A stretch of 64,000 nucleotides of DNA, taken from contig NZ_JAGENB010000005.1 in assembly GCF_019991125.1 (NCBI RefSeq), forward strand, positions 124,001-188,000. The letters are read 5' to 3'. A program made the position numbers and the translations under genes. This document shows positions 61,752-64,000 of the stretch, piece by piece (within the stretch, counting starts at the first letter, position 1; each line of letters begins with the position of its first letter). Under the pieces are notes generated by a model. That model made no database searches and was not told the origin of the DNA. It was given only the letters and a program-made list of their open reading frames with translations. Source of the DNA: Phyllobacterium calauticae (GTDB lineage Bacteria > Pseudomonadota > Alphaproteobacteria > Rhizobiales > Rhizobiaceae).

Positions 61752-61857
61752 GCAGTATTAATACGACTACCTGTGCCATCAAGACAAGCCATACCGTTGC
61801 GGTAACGGCAGCGTTCAGACCCTGCCGCAGAGGATGCAGAACAATGGGAGAGTGTTC

Positions 61858-62580
61858 TTGAAAAAAGTACGATCAAATGTAAGCGATGCGCTGGATGGCG
61901 TGCTGTTTGACGGCATGACGATCATGGCGGGAGGCTTTGGCCTGTGCGGCATTCCGGAAGCCCTGATCTATGCGATCCGCGATTCCGGCGTGAAGAATCT
62001 GACGGTCATTTCCAACAATGCGGGCGTTGACGGCATTGGCCTTGGCGTGCTTCTGGAAACCAGGCAGATCCGCAAGATGATCTCGTCCTATGTCGGCGAG
62101 AACAAACTGTTCGCCCAGCAATATCTTTCCGGCGAACTGGAGCTGGAATTCAATCCGCAGGGCACGCTGGCCGAACGCATCCGCGCCGGTGGCGCAGGTA
62201 TTCCGGCGTTCTTCACCAAGACCGGCGTTGGCACCATCATTGCCGACGGCAAGGACGTGCGCGAGTTCGATGGCGAGTCCTATGTGATGGAACGCGGCCT
62301 GTTTGCCGACCTGTCCATCGTTCACGCCTTCAAGGGCGATACCGAAGGCAACCTCGTCTATCGCAAGACCGCCCGCAATTTCAATCCGATCATGGCGACA
62401 GCCGCCAAGGTGACGATTGCCGAAGTGGAAAACCTGGTCGATGCCGGCAAGATCGATGGCGACCATGTCCACACGCCGGGCATTTTCGTCAAGCGCATCG
62501 TGCATGTGCCGAACCCTGTCAAACATATCGAACAACGGACGACCCGTCCGCGTCTTGTCGCTGCAAGCGAGGTGAACTGA
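61858..62580 (+). CDS. scoA: Succinyl-CoA:3-ketoacid CoA-transferase subunit A
   Basis: A 240-residue alpha subunit of family I CoA-transferase, which activates acetoacetate (or another 3-ketoacid) with succinyl-Co[23 protein letters not shown] is the subunit A signature, followed by [30 protein letters not shown] and [11 protein letters not shown] prefer the TTG start at 61858: GGGAG lies 7 bp upstream and the protein then begins KKVRS like other ScoA proteins. ATG 61834 in the same frame has AGAGG directly abutting it and adds eight residues. The beta subunit follows after 1 bp. Confidence 0.9.
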   Translation: MKKVRSNVSDALDGVLFDGMTIMAGGFGLCGIPEALIYAIRDSGVKNLTVISNNAGVDGIGLGVLLETRQIRKMISSYVGENKLFAQQYLSGELELEFNPQGTLAERIRAGGAGIPAFFTKTGVGTIIADGKDVREFDGESYVMERGLFADLSIVHAFKGDTEGNLVYRKTARNFNPIMATAAKVTIAEVENLVDAGKIDGDHVHTPGIFVKRIVHVPNPVKHIEQRTTRPRLVAASEVN

Positions 62581-62581
62581 G

Positions 62582-63223
62582 ATGGCCTGGACACGTGATC
62601 AGATGGCCGAACGGGCCGCGAAAGAACTGCAGGACGGTTTCTACGTCAATCTCGGCATCGGTATTCCAACCCTTGTCGCCAACTACATCCCGACCGGCAT
62701 GAGCGTTCAGCTGCAGAGCGAGAACGGCATGCTCGGCATGGGCCCGTTCCCCTATGAGGGCGAGGAAGATGCCGACCTCATCAATGCGGGCAAGCAGACG
62801 ATTACCGAACTGCCGACAACCAGCTATTTCTCCGGGGCCGACAGTTTCGGCATGATCCGCGGCGGGCACATCGACCTGTCGATCCTTGGTGCCATGCAGG
62901 TGGCGCGCAATGGCGATCTGGCCAACTGGATGGTTCCGGGCAAGATGGTCAAGGGCATGGGCGGCGCCATGGACCTGGTGGCTGGTGTCAAGAAGGTCGT
63001 CGTTGTCATGGAGCATGAGGCCAAGGGCGAAGCCAAGCTTCTGGAAGCGTGCACGCTTCCGCTCACGGGACAGCGCGTCACCGATCTCGTCATCACCGAT
63101 CTTGGCGTCTTCACGATCGAGCGGCGCGGTGAACCGAAGATGACGCTCATCGAGATAGCGCCCGGCGTTACCGTGGACGAAATCAAGGCAAAGACACAGG
63201 CGGCATTCGACGTCGCCCTGTAA
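62582..63223 (+). CDS. scoB: Succinyl-CoA:3-ketoacid CoA-transferase subunit B
   Basis: A 213-residue beta subunit. The catalytic glutamate motif [26 protein letters not shown] (active Glu at about 47) and [14 protein letters not shown] are diagnostic. With ScoA it forms the ketone-body-activating enzyme, used for acetoacetate or poly-hydroxybutyrate-derived 3-ketoacids. It starts 1 bp after the scoA stop and ends before a very strong terminator. PcaIJ (3-oxoadipate) is the main alternative assignment, but no other pca gene is near. Confidence 0.92.
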   Translation: MAWTRDQMAERAAKELQDGFYVNLGIGIPTLVANYIPTGMSVQLQSENGMLGMGPFPYEGEEDADLINAGKQTITELPTTSYFSGADSFGMIRGGHIDLSILGAMQVARNGDLANWMVPGKMVKGMGGAMDLVAGVKKVVVVMEHEAKGEAKLLEACTLPLTGQRVTDLVITDLGVFTIERRGEPKMTLIEIAPGVTVDEIKAKTQAAFDVAL

Positions 63224-63240
63224 GATATTTTACGTGCCAT

Positions 63241-63280
63241 GCGAGCCGGCAGAGTGTGATCCTCTGCCGGCTCGCTGCGT
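63241..63280 (+). terminator. Strong intrinsic terminator after scoAB
   Basis: A perfect 14 bp stem GCGAGCCGGCAGAG / CTCTGCCGGCTCGC with a 7-nt loop, 17 bp after the scoB stop, followed by TGCGTTTT. Read directly. Confidence 0.85.
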
Positions 63281-63502
63281 TTTGGCGGGGGCGCGGCCAT
63301 TTTACCCCGTTTTATCGGCAATTGGTCTGCAATGCTGACGCAATCTCGTCCTGCGATGATCAGGGCCAGGATGAATGACGACCGCCCGTGCAGGCGGTCA
63401 ATAGTAAAAAGGCCATCGCATTGAAGTCTGTTTTTTGTGCGCTTATCTCACCCGAAGCGCTTTGGCGTATCATGCAACCGATCAAGCGAATGGCGTAACG
63501 GC

Positions 63503-64000
63503 GTGGATTCCTCAACAAACCAACCCGATCTGAGCAAGACTCTTGCTTCCATTGTGGACAATAAGAGCCGGCGGAACGTCTTTCGCAGGCATCCCTTTCT
63601 GTTTGGCGGCGGGCTTCTCGTCATCCTGGCTTTGGCGGCGGTGAGCTGGTTTTCGCGCGGGACCCACTATGACTACACCCAGAAGCCGCTGACCCGGGGC
63701 ACGCTTTCCATCACCGTATCGGCGACCGGAACCGTTCAGCCGACCGAACAGGTGGATGTGTCCAGCGAGCTCTCCGGCACCGTGCGCACCGTTCTGGTCG
63801 ACTACAACAGTTTTGTCGCCAAGGGCGACGTGCTGGCAACACTGGATATCGACACGATCAGGACCAACATCGAAAGCTCGAAGTCAAAACTTCTGGCATC
63901 GCGTGCGCGGGTCGTGCAGTCGCAGGCGACGCTTGAGGCCAAGAAGAACGCGTTCGAGCGCATGACATCGCTGCAGGACAGCAAGGTTTCGTCGGTACGC
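63503..64000 (+). CDS. MacA-like membrane-fusion protein, 5' part only
   Basis: The frame is open from GTG 63503 to the window edge (166 codons). A cytoplasmic stretch of about 30 residues, one membrane helix (HPFLFGGGLLVILALAAVSWFS) and the start of a periplasmic lipoyl domain with VSATGTVQPTEQVDVSSELSGTVRTVLVDYNSFVAKGDVLATLD, then coiled-coil sequence. This is the MacA/HlyD adaptor pattern, so a MacB-type ABC ATPase-permease probably follows outside the window. The RBS is weak and the start is uncertain. Confidence 0.8.
   Translation, partial: MDSSTNQPDLSKTLASIVDNKSRRNVFRRHPFLFGGGLLVILALAAVSWFSRGTHYDYTQKPLTRGTLSITVSATGTVQPTEQVDVSSELSGTVRTVLVDYNSFVAKGDVLATLDIDTIRTNIESSKSKLLASRARVVQSQATLEAKKNAFERMTSLQDSKVSSVR

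Noticed and set aside
61834-61857. ATG 61834 as start of scoA
   Set aside because: AGAGG directly abuts the ATG, leaving no spacer; TTG 61858 has a proper RBS and gives the family-typical N-terminus.
1-64000. tRNA, rRNA, CRISPR arrays, insertion sequences or prophage
   Set aside because: No cloverleaf sequences, rRNA signatures, regularly spaced repeats, transposases, integrases or phage structural genes were seen on either strand.

Overview
The window is a 64 kb stretch of chromosome or chromid from a Hyphomicrobiales (Rhizobiales) alphaproteobacterium, most likely in or near the Brucellaceae/Phyllobacteriaceae. The evidence is a bioBFDA-bioZ operon with BioR-type operator boxes, two Omp2-type porins, a eukaryote-type glutamine synthetase II behind a sigma-54 promoter, uniformly GC-rich coding sequence and many ABC importers. 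I see no rRNA, tRNA, CRISPR array, insertion sequence or phage gene.

Layout. 1-3.2 kb: end of a nitrate/sulfonate/taurine-type ABC importer, a lone STAS-MlaE permease, and free methionine-R-sulfoxide reductase. 3.4-11.6 kb: a LacI regulator followed by a ribose-type ABC importer (SBP, single-domain ATPase, permease), a phosphotriesterase-like hydrolase, an amidotransferase-fold protein, a BtpA/SgcQ protein, a TenA-like protein and a PfkB kinase. This looks like one catabolic unit for an unidentified glycoside or lactone. 11.8-22.3 kb: the Prc/Tsp protease, a CpxA/CpxR-like two-component pair with a perfect CpxR box, and a divergent tripartite RND pump (MFP, RND, OMF). 22.5-37.5 kb: two paralogous porins in the same orientation flank BioR, the biotin operon, a TetR regulator and a second RND system with two adaptor proteins and no local outer-membrane channel.

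36.99-37.58 kb: a 590 bp gene-free stretch upstream of the second porin. It carries two inverted near-copies of a 34 bp box, and the outward copy points at a rho-independent terminator. Between them lies a possible sRNA of about 115 nt whose sequence next to the terminator is complementary to the ribosome-binding site of the adjacent porin, and less extensively to that of the other porin. This is the most novel candidate in the window.

37.6-43.5 kb: regulators (a double-HTH protein, a TetR with tandem operators), small proteins, GlnII, a secreted protein with three Cys-pair repeats, and a DUF454 protein. 43.7-50.6 kb: a GNAT acetyltransferase, a NagZ-like hexosaminidase and a complete oligopeptide-type ABC importer, which suggests cell-wall muropeptide or amino-sugar scavenging. 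50.7-59.1 kb: an AraC regulator, then a minus-strand cluster (two-permease sugar ABC importer, SIS protein, PfkB kinase) with a divergent ROK regulator. Its gene content matches the Bacillus frl (fructosamine) operon. 59.1-64 kb: an omega-amino-acid aminotransferase with a divergent XRE-cupin regulator, a PAS-LuxR regulator, succinyl-CoA:3-ketoacid CoA-transferase subunits A and B, and the start of a MacA-like adaptor cut by the window edge.

All functions were assigned by reading motifs and gene context; no database search was possible. Start codons were chosen from Shine-Dalgarno spacing and operon overlaps, and doubtful ones are flagged.
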